64,000 nt of DNA from Impatiens glandulifera. Lineage: Eukaryota; Streptophyta; Magnoliopsida; Ericales; Balsaminaceae. Under the pieces are notes generated by a model, which made no database searches, was not told the origin of the DNA, and saw only the letters and a list, made by a program, of their open reading frames with translations. The position numbers and the translations under genes were made by a program. Positions 42,790-55,180 of this stretch are shown piece after piece. Numbering within the stretch: the stretch's first letter is position 1; the number at the start of each line of letters is the position of its first letter. The stretch covers positions 40,955,382-41,019,381 of the forward strand of contig NC_061863.1 in assembly GCF_907164915.1 (NCBI RefSeq), read 5' to 3'.

Positions 42790-44394
42790 TGGTCTTTGAA
42801 CATTTATGGTTATATTATATATGTATGTTTTTTGGCCTCTGAATAAATCCTTTGAACTAAAGAGGATTAAGCTTCCCTTTATTGGTGGTGTGTTGATGTT
42901 AAATCTCTGTTTTCTTGCTCAAATATATTTGATTTCAAGTTTAAAAGATTGAAGAAGTTAGAACTTTTTTTAAAAAGCAACACAAATAAATCCATGTTAT
43001 TAAAAATTAGATTTAACTGTGATTTGTGTCTCAATAAGTATGAGTGGATTAAAAATAATCTAGGTAGATTTGAAGATAAATAACTATATTTTTCTTTGGA
43101 TGCTGATCTTAAAGATATAATTAACAGCAAAAGTTTCATATACAACTTTCTAGAATCACAGACTGAAAGACATCATACAAAATTAGTTAAATGTATGGTA
43201 TTAAGTCATAAATTTTTTTTACCTAAATTTATTATATGAAGAAAATTAGCAGGACAGTCTTTGGTCACTAAAGCATGTTTCATCAGAAGATAACAAGAAA
43301 ATAGGATAGTAAAGTTCCATAACAATTTGCAGCATAGTTCATTACTAAAATGCTTAAACAAAAAATCCAAGCTTTGAATATGTGAGAAGAGATTTGAAGG
43401 CCTTTTCCACACAAAGAATATATACATATATACCTTTTTATCGTCTTCAAAATAAAGTAAGGTTTAAATACTATTCTCTAAAGCTTTTAATATATAGTAT
43501 AAATAATCTCATCTAAGCGACGTGGGATTACTAAATAAATAAACAGTAAGTTAAGGATTTGATTGGAATAAGGTCAAATTAAATTAAATTAAATAATCAA
43601 GATAATTTAAAATCCATCTATCACAGTTATTACACCTCCTCAAATAATCTATATAATTATTTACCCATACAAACTTATTATATATACTAGAAGATAATTT
43701 AATAAAATTATCCAAACCAGCTCTAAGGACGTGAAATTTACTAATAATAAAAAAATTAACTCTGAAGATGATAAAAAATAAGCTTGAATGATAAACTAAT
43801 TAATCATTGATAGGTTAAAAGGCAAGGAGATACTAATTATGTTTCATTCATTCCAATCTGGATTAAAAGCCAAGAAAAATGAAAAAAAACATTCTAAAAA
43901 AGAGTGTATTGCAATTCAATAATAACACCAAATTAAGAGAAGAAGAAGACATTAATGTGAATACCTTCGCTGCCCCCAATTTTTTATTATTATTAGTTAT
44001 ATATATTATTTTCTCTTTTATATTAAATATATATTATACCATATATAATTTTTTTATTTTTATCTCTTTAATGTATTATAATATACAATATATTAACTAT
44101 TTATATCTCATTTTATATAAATATTAATTATATAATTAATTAATTTTATGCTCTTTTTTATTATAATATTGCTGCCTTTTTCTAACCTATTGCAGTCCTA
44201 ATTTTTAGGAAAAAAAATTATTTAAAATTTTATGGATCACAAAATTTAAATTTGCCTTGACTCCCAACCATCGGGACCGATCGTGAATGTGACAAAGACA
44301 ATGGTTTCAAATTTAATCTTCATACTTTTCAGCTAACAAAGATCATGTCGGGAGAGCAACAATGAGTTCTGAGTTTAATTTTGTACTTCAAAAC
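42790..44394. other. AT-rich downstream region, no gene seen
   Basis: Follows the CCH-like stop codon; the first 150 bases are presumably its 3' untranslated region. Open frames here are short and of AT-biased composition. Confidence 0.5.
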
Positions 44395-44836
44395 TGTGGT
44401 GAGAAATTATCACCCGAAGAATGAAAGCGGAATAATAGCAACCGTAGTGGAATGCAGAACAATAACGTAAAAGTAAGAAAGAATTAAATAATGACACAAA
44501 AATCTTACCTAGGTTCGAACCAACAATGTTCTACGTCATATAACAGGGATTACAAACTCTAACCCTCTCTGTTTGTTATAGGTTTTTAGTCTCACACGCT
44601 CTTCTCGTTTACAATGTATATATATATATATATATATAGGTTTTTAGAATTCATAATTAGGGTAAAAATCATGTGATATATTTGACCTCTCCACCATGAT
44701 ATGATCTCGTGGCGATTTAGTTAACATTTCCATAATAATACGAGTTGATTGACATTTTCACAATTATGTAATTTCATGCCTTTTTAAATCTAACAAATAA
44801 TCGCACATATCTTCCTTCCCAATTTTATACCTAACA
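44395..44836 (-). repeat. Copia B 3' LTR (probable)
   Basis: On the minus strand it starts TGTTAGGTATAAAATTGG and ends TCACCACA, with a TATA-like (AT)n block inside. It lies immediately 3' of the Copia B pol remnants. The partner LTR would be to the right of the window, so ends are not verified by comparison. Confidence 0.55.
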
Positions 44837-44849
44837 TTGAGGCACACCA

Positions 44850-46923
44850 AATTGGGCCTCAAAATCCTAGGTCAAATTCCACAAATTCTCTACCTTTCCT
44901 CTATGTCTATTGTCAAACGAATGAGCCTTAACACCAAAAACATCCTATGACCGATCCTCCTACTTCCTAGATTACGTTTCAACCATTTTAAAGTGAATCA
45001 AGTCGCAACATTTCTGAAACTTGATTTCCATCACCATCATTGTGGCAATATCTGCGAGATTCTCATTTGTGAGAACCTTCTCCACAACTACCACTCCACT
45101 CGCTATGACATCTCAAATATAATGAAGTCAAATGTCGATATGCTTTGTATGCTCGTGAAACATCGAGCTCTTGGAAATGTGTATGGAGCTTTGATTATCG
45201 CAAAACAACTCCATTTTATCGTGCTTCACTCTAAATTCACTCACGAGACCCTTCAACCAAAGTTCCTCCTTGACACCCTCCGTCAAAACGATATACTCGA
45301 CCTCTGTTTTTTAAAGAGAAACTATGGATTATATTTGTGCCTTCCAACTTACCGAGCATCCAAATAAGGTAAACACATATCCCATTAGGGAACTTCTCTT
45401 ATCCAAGTCACCTGTAAAATTAGCATTAACATATCCTCTCAACTTATCAAAACCTACACCCACCCTTTTAAAACAAAGACCGACATCTAAGGATCCCCAA
45501 TGTAACAGAGAACCCACTTCGTCTCCTCCCAATATTCTTTCCTCGGGTTCTCCATAAAGCGACTAACAAGACTAACCACGTGAGCAAGATCGGGTTGTGT
45601 ACATACCATGTCATACATTAGGCTCTTAACGACACTCGCATATGGGGTGTTTGTCATACTCACCATTTCATCTTCGGTATTTAGTGATATCTTTAAGAAT
45701 AGCTTGAAATGATTAGTTAATGACGTTTGAACCTCCTTAGCATCAGACATCCCGAACTTGGCAACCACTTTTCGAAGGTAGTCGCTTTGAGACACGAACA
45801 TTGAGCCTTTCTCCCGATCTCGCTCAATCACCATACCCAATATTTTCTTTGTTGGTCCCATATCCTTCATCTTAAACTCACTCCCTAACAAACACTTGAC
45901 CTTACGAACCTCTTCCTTATTTCCCGATGCGATTAACATATCATCCACGTATAATAATATGAAGACCCCGCAACCATCAACCCACTTGACATAGACACAA
46001 CTATGGAAATTGATCCTCACAAAATCGTTACGAACCATGAATTCATCAAAGCCATTGTCTTGGGGATTGTTTCAAACCATAAAGTGAGTGTTTAAGGAGA
46101 CATACCTTGCCTTCATCACCGAGTTTGACGAACCTCTTGGGTTGCGTCATGAAGATCTTCTCTTCCATGTTCCCATGAAGAAATGACGTCTTCACGTCCA
46201 TTTTCTCGAACTCCAAGTCAAATTGATTCACTAGAGCGAGCAACACACGAATGAATGTGTGTTTCACTACTAGGGTGTAGATCTCGTTAATGTCGCCCCA
46301 TTCGCGTCGTATGAAGCCCTTAACTACCAATCTCTCTTTAAACCTTAGTTTGTTACTACCCTCTATACTTTTTTACACTTGAACAACCACTTTGAACCAA
46401 CTTTGAACCAACCAACCGCTGATTCTTTAGTAATCCTCTTAGGAACTCCACCTCAAATTTAGTCCTCTCTAGCGACTTCTCCAACTTGAATAACTATATT
46501 GCTCCATAATAGGACTCTATTTCCCTAAAGAACATGTCACGGCTAATGATGCATTTGGCCGTCTCTCCGTCCTTGTAAAATAGTTTCTAACCCTTTAATC
46601 CCTTAGGGTATCCAATGAAAATACACTTCTTTACTCTCGGTCAAGCTTTCCATCCCATTGGTGCATGTAAGCCACACACCTAAATACTTTCACGTTGTCG
46701 AGTTTTAGAGGAGAGTCATTCCAAACTTCTTCCTGTGTCTTGCATTCCAATTTCGTTGATGGACAACGATTGATAAGATAAGGCATAATATTAACCGCCT
46801 CAACCCAAAACCGCTTCAGTAGACTGACCTCAAACAACATATACTAGACACGCTCAAGTAGCGTTTTGTTCATTTGTTTTGCCAAACCATTCTACTACGG
46901 TGTCTGTCGGACGGTTTTGTTAA
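44850..46923 (-). pseudogene. Copia B pol, 3' part: integrase end, RT and RNase H
   Basis: Decayed pol read in several frames: integrase C-terminal core ('NGLAKQMNKTLLERV', 'FWVEAVNIMPYLINRCPST'), RT ('VKHTFIRVLLALV', 'KMDVKTSFLHG', 'LLKHSLYGLKQSPRQW', catalytic 'LLYVDDMLIASGN') and RNase H ('GYVNANFTGDLDKRSS', 'KHIDIRLHYI'). Many stops and frameshifts. It joins, across the Gypsy insertion, to the fragment at 62549-64000. Confidence 0.88.
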
Positions 46924-47549
46924 AAACCTGTGATCGATTTTTAAAAATATTTTGATCGACTAGTTTGAAAATTCTGGGACGCTCTTTTTTTAAAAAAAAA
47001 TTATTTTTTTGAAAATGTGAGAGGAATTAATATTAATGTTTGAAAAATTGAAGTTTTAAAAATAAGGCTTTGTAGACAACTCCATATTTTACCTTCCCGT
47101 CGAATCTGGGAGAGATTGAGAGTTTTTTAATGGGAAGTATGTCATAGGCCTTTTTTAACATTTTTCAATATTAATTAACCTCACGACTAAAGAGTCGCTA
47201 CCTAATTTCAAAAATTAGAAAATTAAGAGATGTGAGTTCGGCGTTTGGTTACGTGTGGGAAAGGGTTTTTTAGACGCTATGTCCCACAACGCCCCTAAGG
47301 TCTCTACTAATTAATTTTGGCCTTTTTTAAAATTTCTTAAGCTTTACATTTTAGAATTTTTCCATTTTAAGCATTAAAAAGGTTTGCATGAGAGAAATAA
47401 AATAAAAAATAAAATAAAAAAATAAAATAAAGGAAGAGAAAAGAAAACTAAAGCAAATTAAACTGTACAAAGAAAACAAATTATTTTTTTTTACTTTTTA
47501 CTTAGGATTCTTCAAATTCAAACAAATTCAAATGATCCTTAAAGTTTTT

Positions 47550-49803
47550 GATAGATAAATTTTTGGAAAATTTTTCTCAAAATTTTCCAAACAAAATCTT
47601 TTCCAAAATACAACTTTTTAAAACCGGCCAACAATTACAAGTTTTGAATATTTAAATTAAATAATCAAAAAGGGAGAAATTGTTAGATAAATTTAGATCG
47701 GTTAATAACAACTTAACAAATTCAACTTATTGTGAAGGAACGGCAAAGATCTCAAACCGGCAAAGATCTCAATCCGACTAGAAGAAGCAAAATCCAAAAC
47801 CTGAAGCTATCCGGTTGAACTGAACAACCTGCAAACATAATCAGTTAAATTGAATAATGGTCAAGAACTTCAACCGGTCAAGTAATCAAGCCAGCTAGAA
47901 GAAGCAAAATCCAAAACCTGAAGCTATCCGGTTGAACTGAACAACCTGCAAACATAATCAGTTAAAGTGAAGAATGGTCAAGAACTTCAACCGGTCAAGT
48001 AATCAAGCCGGCTAGAAGAAGCAAAATTCAAAACCTGAAGCTATCCGGTTGAACTGAACAACCTGCAAACATAATCAGTTAAAGTGAAGTATACAATCCA
48101 AATCCAACGAGAAGACTATTTAGAGAAAGAAGTCAAGGATAATAAATTGAGAACAATGTACAAATTGGTGCAAACAAACACTTTGGGTATATGCAGAAGA
48201 TGACATCAAAGCCTTAGACTGTGATATTGCCATATTGATGCAAGTCTGATGATACGCTGTAGGCTACAGAAGATTGCCTGAAAAACAGTTACCATTCTGG
48301 TATAAGTCAAAGGAGCAACCTCCCAGGTACAGGCAACTGTCCAACCGACAGTTTCTATAATCAAGTAAAGACAAATCAAGTCGGTCTACTCCATGCCTTG
48401 GAAGCCTAAACCGCATTTAATGCTATGCTGATCCTCTGCTCAACCAATCAGATTCAAGGATTGCCCTGAAGGTATCCGTTGAAGAAATGTGACTGTTGGC
48501 ACATTTCACCTATAAAAGGAGAAGCTGGAGAAGCTGAAGAACAGAGTGACACAAAATAGTTGTGTGAAAAACAAGACAAAGTGATCAAAAGCCCTTATCT
48601 CTCTAAAAGATTGAAAGCTTAAGTGTGTATTTGTGAAGTGTATTACAGTTTTTGTGAGAATTGTAAGAGTGATTATCGAGCAGTAAATAAGACTCGATCG
48701 TGTATTGTGTTTGAGTATTCCTTAGTGAATATCCTTCTCGTTGTTTGAGAAAAAGGGGTGACGTAGGAGTTTTATCTCCGAACATCCATAAAACTTGTAT
48801 TGTGCTTTATTTCCTACCAGCTCCATATCATAATCGACTCACATCATTCTAACCGCCTCACTAATCTTCAAACCGACCTTCTCCAAATCTCGTCTATATC
48901 CATCCTTTGTGTGTGTTGCTTCAATCTGAAACAAACTACTTCCGCACTTGAACTCGGTTCAAGGGTTTGTGACAACTTGTGTAGTATTGAAATCGGTGTT
49001 AATTCTTAACCGGATTAGCGCCAACCGTTGAGTATAGTCAGAGATTATCCTTTAGCCGGACCCCGGTCTACTATCGACGATCTAGATCCTAACAATTGGT
49101 ATCAGAGATTATCCATCTTGTGTGTGTGTTGCTCTGATACCAGTTGTTGGGAGGTTGCTCCTTTGACTTATACCAGAATGGTAATTGTTTTTCAGGCAAT
49201 CTTCTGCAGCCTGCAGCGTATCATCAAACTTGCATCAATATGGCAATATCACAGTCTGAGGCTTTGATGTCATGTTCTGCATATACCCAAAGTGTTTGTT
49301 TGCACCAATTTGTACACTGTTCTCAATTTGATATCCTTGACTTCTTTCTCTAAATAGTCTTCTCGTTGGATTTGGATTGTATACTTCACTTTAACTGATT
49401 ATGTTTTCAGGTTGTTCAGTTCAACCGGATAGCTTCAGGTTTTGGATTTTGCTTCTTCTAGCCGGCTTGATTACTATTGAAGTTCTTAACCGTTCTTCAC
49501 TTTAACTGATTATGTTTGCAGGTTATTCAGTTCAACCGGATAGCTTCAGGTTTTGGATTTTTCTTTTTCTAGCCGACTTGATTACTTGACCGGTTGAAGT
49601 TCTTGACCGTTCTTCACTTTAACTGATTATGTTTGCAGGTTGTTCAATTCAACTGAATAGCTTCAGGTTTTGGATTTTGCTTCTTCTAGTCGGCTTGAGA
49701 TCTTTACCGGTTTGAGATCTTTGCCGGTTTGAGATCTTTGCTGGTCCTGCACAATAAGTTGATTTTGTTAAGTTTTTATTAACCGGTCTAAATTTATTTA
49801 ACA
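47550..49803. mobile_element. Palindromic LTR insertion: PPT-LTR-PBS facing PBS-LTR
   Basis: Inside the Gypsy 3' LTR, between GTTTTT repeats (47544-47549, 49804-49809). Left: 131 bases of internal sequence ending in AAAAAGGGAGAAAT, then a plus-oriented LTR 47681-49094 (TGTTAGATAAATT…GATCCTAACA) and the Met-tRNA-type site ATTGGTATCAGAGA. After about 22 bases a minus-oriented site ACTGGTATCAGAGC (49144-49131) and a minus-oriented LTR 49803-49145 (TGTTAAATAAATTTAG…CCTCCCAACA). The right LTR matches the first ~640 bp of the left one but lacks its last ~770 bp. No coding sequence. Confidence 0.82.
47850..48095. repeat. ~118-bp tandem repeats in the nested LTR
   Basis: Up to three copies of a unit containing 'ACTTCAACCGGTCAAG', 'AGCCGGCTAGAAGAAG' and 'CTATCCGGTTGAACTGAAC'. 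The inverted LTR carries three copies too (49400-49690). Confidence 0.85.
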
Positions 49804-51248
49804 GTTTTTATAAAAGATTATTAATATATAATTCAATATCTTATTCAAATAATAATAATATAATAATAATAATAATAAAATTGTACAAAGAAATCAGTTT
49901 TTTATTTTATTTTAGGATTCTTCAAATTCAAATAGCACTTAAAGTTTTATAAAGTTTATTAATATATAATTCAACATCTTATATCTAATTATTCAAATAA
50001 TAAAAATAATATAATAATAAATCTGAACAAAGAAAAACAGTTTTTTTAGTTAGAGTTTTTCAAATTCAAATGGCCTTTAAAGTCTTATAAAAGTTTGTTA
50101 AATATGTTATTAATGTCTACTAATAATCATACATACAATCATATTATATAATAGAAAAACCAAAAGTAATCTTATTATATGAAGACAAAAACTAAAGGTG
50201 AAGTCAAGAAGCTTACAAAGATGGTTGCTTTCTTGACTCAAGTGGATGAACTCTTTTATTTCAAATGGGCAGTCTAAAGGCACTTGAATATTAAAATGTG
50301 GGTTTTTGAAAAGAAGAAGGTCACGAGAAATGTGAAAAGAGAGAGAGCAAGAACCCTTTGCTAGGGTGTTAAGAGGGGTATTTATAGGCAAAACTATGAA
50401 ACCCTAGGGCCTAAAGTCCCATTTAACACCAACATTGTAAAAAAAACTATTTCAAACATTTACAAATGTTTAAAATAATTGATAAATCTCCACTTGACAT
50501 GTCACTAAATATGTCACTAGATGTCACGTTTTCATCCAATGAGATTTAAGCTTTTAATAATAATGATGTAATACTTTGTCATTTTAATTTTTAATTAAAA
50601 AATAATGACCAAGCCTTCATGCTCTTGAATCTTTCTTTCTTGCAACTTTTTTTTTAATCTTCCCTTTTCTCTATTTGACCGCACTTCTTCCTTCATCTTT
50701 TTTTTTAACTCACGGTTGTGGAGAGATTTCAAGTTCTTCAACCATTATTTTTTTTCCACCATCATCCCTTTATCCTACAAAAGAAATAAAATTAAAACAA
50801 ACAATTAAAGAAATCAATTTTATTATTATTAATTATTCCTATGTCTAAGGAACAAATATAATTATAATAAAATGCTAACTAACTTAAAAAATAAAATTAC
50901 AAAACCTAATCTAACAAACTAATCAAACAAACTTTTATAAAAAAACGTTAATACATATTTTGTAAAATATATATTTTAAGTACTAATTAATTAAATAAAA
51001 CCCTAAATATTCTAAGTATAATAACTTCCCTAAGTGTTATAACATAGACAAATTACTACCTTAACTTATTAAGAATTCAAAATAAATTATTTTAGAAACT
51101 CAATTATTCTAAAAATAATCGTCTTTAAAATAATCGTGCAATAAGCCCATGAATGAATTCGTGAAACTTGTATAGGCTCGGATTTATTATAAGCATAAAC
51201 TATAAAATTGGCGGGGTAAAAATAAGTGTCTACAAAATGCCCTTCTTA

Positions 51249-51570
51249 GACAAAATTTGTAGAAAATACTCGGTTTAGAAAAATGCATGTCCAAGCTTGA
51301 AAATAGGCACTAAATTTTGAAAATACCCAATTTATAGTTTGTTTTGGCTTCCTTGAATGAAATGAGAACAAACGTGACGAGTCTCTCGAGAGACTCGTGT
51401 AATTTACCATCCACTCGTTGACGATTCAACTCTGTTTAGAATATGCATCGCTCCTAGTTTATCGATCATGTAGATCGAGCCGGGGGGTTTCGACCATATT
51501 TCTACACATCTCGCCTAGTCTTTGGATTGTACATGAGTACACATCTTGACTTAGTTTGCTGATTGTGTTT
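51249..51570 (-). other. Gypsy 3' untranslated region next to the LTR
   Basis: No open frame. Contains 'GAGTCTCTCGAGAGACTCG' (about 51380-51398), a 19-base palindrome, before the 67-bp array. Confidence 0.6.
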
Positions 51571-53012
51571 TTTAGCGAAATACTATTTAATCACAATTCT
51601 GCTTAGTGATTATATAGATTTAAGTACCGCTGGTCAGTTTAGCGGATAATATTTAATTACAATTCTGCTTATTGATTATATAGATTTGAGTATCACTGGT
51701 CAGTTTAGAGAAATACTATTTAATCACAATTCTGCTTAGTGATTATATAGATTTCAGTGTCGTTGGTCAGTTTAGCAAAATACTATTTAATCACAATTCT
51801 ACTTAGTGATTATATAGATTTAAGTATCGCTGGTCAATTTAGCGAAATACTATTTAATCACAATTCTTCTTAGTGATTATATATATTTGAGTATTTCTGG
51901 TCAGTTTAGCGAATACTATTTAATCACAATTCTACTTAGTAATTATATTGATTTAAGTGCCGCTGGTCAGTTTAGCGAAATACTATTTAATCATAATTCT
52001 GCTTAGTGATTATATATATTTGAGTATCGCTGGTCAGTTTAGAGAATACTATTTAATCACAATTATGCTTAGTGATTATATAGATTTAAGTGTCGCTAGT
52101 CAGTTTAGCGAAATACTATTTAATCACAATTCTGCTTAGTGATTATATAGATTTAAGTGCCGCTGGTCAGTTTAGCGAAATACTATTTAATCACAATTCT
52201 GCTTAGTAATTATATAGAATTAAGAATCGCTGGTCAGTTTAGCGAAATACTATTTAATCACAAGTTTGCTTAGTGATTATATAGATTTAAGTGTCGCTGG
52301 TCAGTTTAGTGAAATACTATTTAATCACAAGTCTGCTTAGTGATTATATAGATTTAAGTGTCGCTGGTTAGTTTAGCGAAATACTATTTAATCACAATTC
52401 TGCTTAGTGATTATATAGATTTAAGTATCGCTGGTCAGTTTAGCGAAATACTTTTTAATCACAATTCTGCTTAGTGATTATATAGATTTAAGTGTTGTTG
52501 GTCAGTTTAGAGAAATACTATTTAATCACAATTCTGCTTAGTGATTATATAGATTTAATTATCGCTGGTCAGTTTAGCGAAATACTATTTAATCACAATT
52601 CTGCTTAGTGATTATATAGATTTAAGTGTCGCTGGTCAGTTTAGCGAAATACTATTTAATCATAATTTTGTTTAGTGATTATATAGACTTGAGTATCGCT
52701 GGTCAGTTTAGAAAATACTATTTAATCACAATTCTGCTTAGTGATTATATAGATTTAAGTGTTGCTGGTCAGTTTAGCGAAACACTTATTAATCACAATT
52801 CTTCTTAGTGATTATATAGTTTTAAGTGTCGCTGGTCAGTTTAGAGAAATACTATTTAATCACAATTATGCTTAGTGATTATATAGATTTAAGTGTCGCT
52901 GGTCAGTTTAGCGAAATACTATTTAATCACAATTCTACTTAGTGATTATATAGATTTAAGTATCGCTGGTCAGTTAGCGAAATACTTTTTAATCACAATT
53001 CTGCTTAGTGAT
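51571..53012. repeat. 67-bp tandem array in the Gypsy 3' untranslated region, ~21 copies
   Basis: The unit starts TTTAGCGAAATACTATTTAA, continues TCACAATTCTGCTTAGTGAT and ends with GATTTAAGTGTCGCTGGTCAG. Divergence between units is low. Tandem repeats at this position are known for Tat/Ogre elements and can seed satellite DNA. Short frames reading 'LVSLAKYYLI' are repeat artefacts. Confidence 0.95.
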
Positions 53013-54699
53013 TTAAGTTCGAAGTTAGACTTCCTTAATTTTCAAAGCACTAGTGTCTTCTTCAGCGGTCTTGAAATACTTTCAAGAATCAGTTTCATAC
53101 TTTCTTCCTTAGAGTGTGTCGAGAGGAAACCACATGTAACCGATGTTCTTCGAGATTCATGCTGTCACTTTTAGGGACTTGTCTTTCGCCAAGACATTTT
53201 GCCCTATATTTTTTCGAGGGATTTGTTCGCTCGAATGCTTAATCTTTCAACCATGCGTCATGAGGTTGAGTTTCGCTTCTCAAATTCGGAGGTCAGTGTG
53301 CTTAAGATTCTATGGCCTTGGGATCTTTTATACTCAGGCTATATTTAATAGAATCGGTACATTCTTGTTCTTGCATTGGCAATTTAGACAAGAGTCTAAC
53401 CTCTACGAGTATTGTTCTATTTTCTCCGGCCTCTTTTCTTTGTGACCGGGGTGTATCTAATAGATTCAAACACTTTGTTCTTGCTTGACAATTAGATAGA
53501 ATTTAAATGAGAAATAATATTATATTTTATATCTCAACCAACACAGTCTTTTATTAATTTTACTTTACTTGAGGTCTTAGATCTTTTGCACTTGACCTCT
53601 AATTGAGACGAGACATCGCCTTGGTTGATGACATGGTTCCGAGTTTAGGCATTCATCTTTTTATGAGGTCCCTCTTAAACATCAGTAGTTTAAGCTTTCG
53701 TCTAGGCTCGAGGTAGATCCATTTGCGAAGCGCTTTACTTGGATCCCACCTGTTACATTAGTTCGTCAAAAGACATCCATTGGGGAGAAACGTAATTTAC
53801 CGCATCCCTACTTATTTCTTGCACTCGCTCATCACTTCGCTTGGCACTAGAAAAATTCAAGGGTCTATCTTGTTTTTATCTTCCACAAATGCCCCTAGTT
53901 TTGACAAAAGGGTTTGATTGTTTTGGATAGATTTGTAATCCCAATTTCTCGTTGGTTTGAACTCTGTGGGGATGTATTTTGTCCTAACTCAATATTTAGA
54001 TTGTTGGGGATTTTGGACCGTACTTGTGAAAAGTTGACTATGTATTCTCATAAAAGGAGAAATCAAGTCCGAACGTAGTTCCAAAATTGTATCACAGATA
54101 GATCGTGATTCCGTATTTCATTGAGGTTGATTTCTCAAGTTTCTGCTGGAGTTGCAATTGACTTGAGTTGTGGGAATTTATTAAGTATCTGCTGGAGTAG
54201 CGATTGACTTAAGTTGGGGAGGTTGTTTAAGTATCTGCTGGAGTTGCAATTGACTTAAGATGAAAATCTTTTAAGATCCTAAAGTGCTAGAGAATAAAGT
54301 GCTTTAGCCAAGTGTTAGGCGTTATATTTACTCATTTAAGCTAACTCTGTGAGGATCTTTCAATCATTTCATTTTCATAAAATGACTCTAGTGTTGATAC
54401 AGGGTTTGATTTTTGAAAATGTTTAGGACCAGGCTCATACAAGCTGCCTACGTATCCCATAGCTAGGGGAATTCAGGTCCAACGTAGTTCCATGCACATG
54501 CTTGTGAAAAATGTTTGTTTGAATTCTTGTGAAAACGTTGAGATCCTAAGTCTAAGAGAAAAATACTTTAGCTTTGGGCGTTATATTTTCTCAAGTGGGA
54601 CTCTGTGAGGATCTTGTGGTCATTTTTATTTTAATAAAAGTGCCCCTAGTATTGACTAGGATTTTTTGGTTTAGGAGTCAACTCAGATTGTTATTAACT
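53013..54699 (-). other. Gypsy 3' untranslated region, middle part
   Basis: No credible ORF. Includes three ~45-50 base repeats of 'GTATCTGCTGGAGTTGCAAT' + 'TGACTTAAG' (54135-54262) and the block 'GCTGCCTACGTATCC…CCAACGTAGTTC' (54446-54492), a dyad seen in Tat-like elements. Confidence 0.6.
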
Positions 54700-55180
54700 C
54701 CCCTTTTATGTATATGCAATGAATGTATGCAATGTGATGTGAAATGAAATGTCTATCAACTTCTTTCGATAATTGATAGTGGTGACCGCACCCTGAATGG
54801 GTTGCCTACGTACTCTCGAGAGAGATCAGGTCTCACGTAGTTCACAACTTGTGAGCTATGAACTTTGATGTATGTAATGAATGCGTGAATGCGAAATGTC
54901 TATCAACTTCTTTTGAGAATTGTGAGTGGTAACCGCACTCTGAATGGGTTGCCTATGTACTTTCGAGAGAGAGATCAGGTCTCACGTAGTTCACAACTTG
55001 TGAAGTTATGAACTTTGGTGATATGTAATGTGTATGTAATGCAAAATATCTATCAACTTTTGTCGTTAATTGATAGTGGTGACTGCACCCTGAATGAGTT
55101 GCCTACGTACTCTCCAGAGAGATCAGGTCTAACGTAGTTCACAACTTGTGAGTTATGAACTTTAGTGTATGGGATTCAAC
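54700..55180. repeat. Three ~155-160 bp repeats with a GCCTACGTA…ACGTAGTTC dyad
   Basis: Copies near 54730-54880, 54885-55035 and 55040-55170. Each has 'TCTATCAACTT', 'TGATAGTGGTGACCGCACC', 'GGGTTGCCTACGTACTCTC' and 'CAGGTCTCACGTAGTTCACA'. Confidence 0.85.

Larger units (their letters stand above)
46929..51234 (-). repeat. Gypsy 3' LTR (interrupted)
   Basis: About 2.06 kb of LTR sequence once the insertion at 47550-49803 is subtracted. The inner end is preceded (minus strand) by a purine-rich AAGAAGGGCATTT (51248-51235). Confidence 0.88.

Noticed and set aside
43879..44127. 82-codon hydrophobic protein
   Set aside because: Composition follows the local AT bias (Ile, Tyr, Phe, Asn) with no homologue-like motif or gene context.
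47681..49803. Two ordinary solo LTRs inserted independently
   Set aside because: Only one pair of outer GTTTTT flanks is seen, the two primer sites are 22 bases apart, and no target duplication lies between them; a single palindromic insertion is simpler, though not proven.
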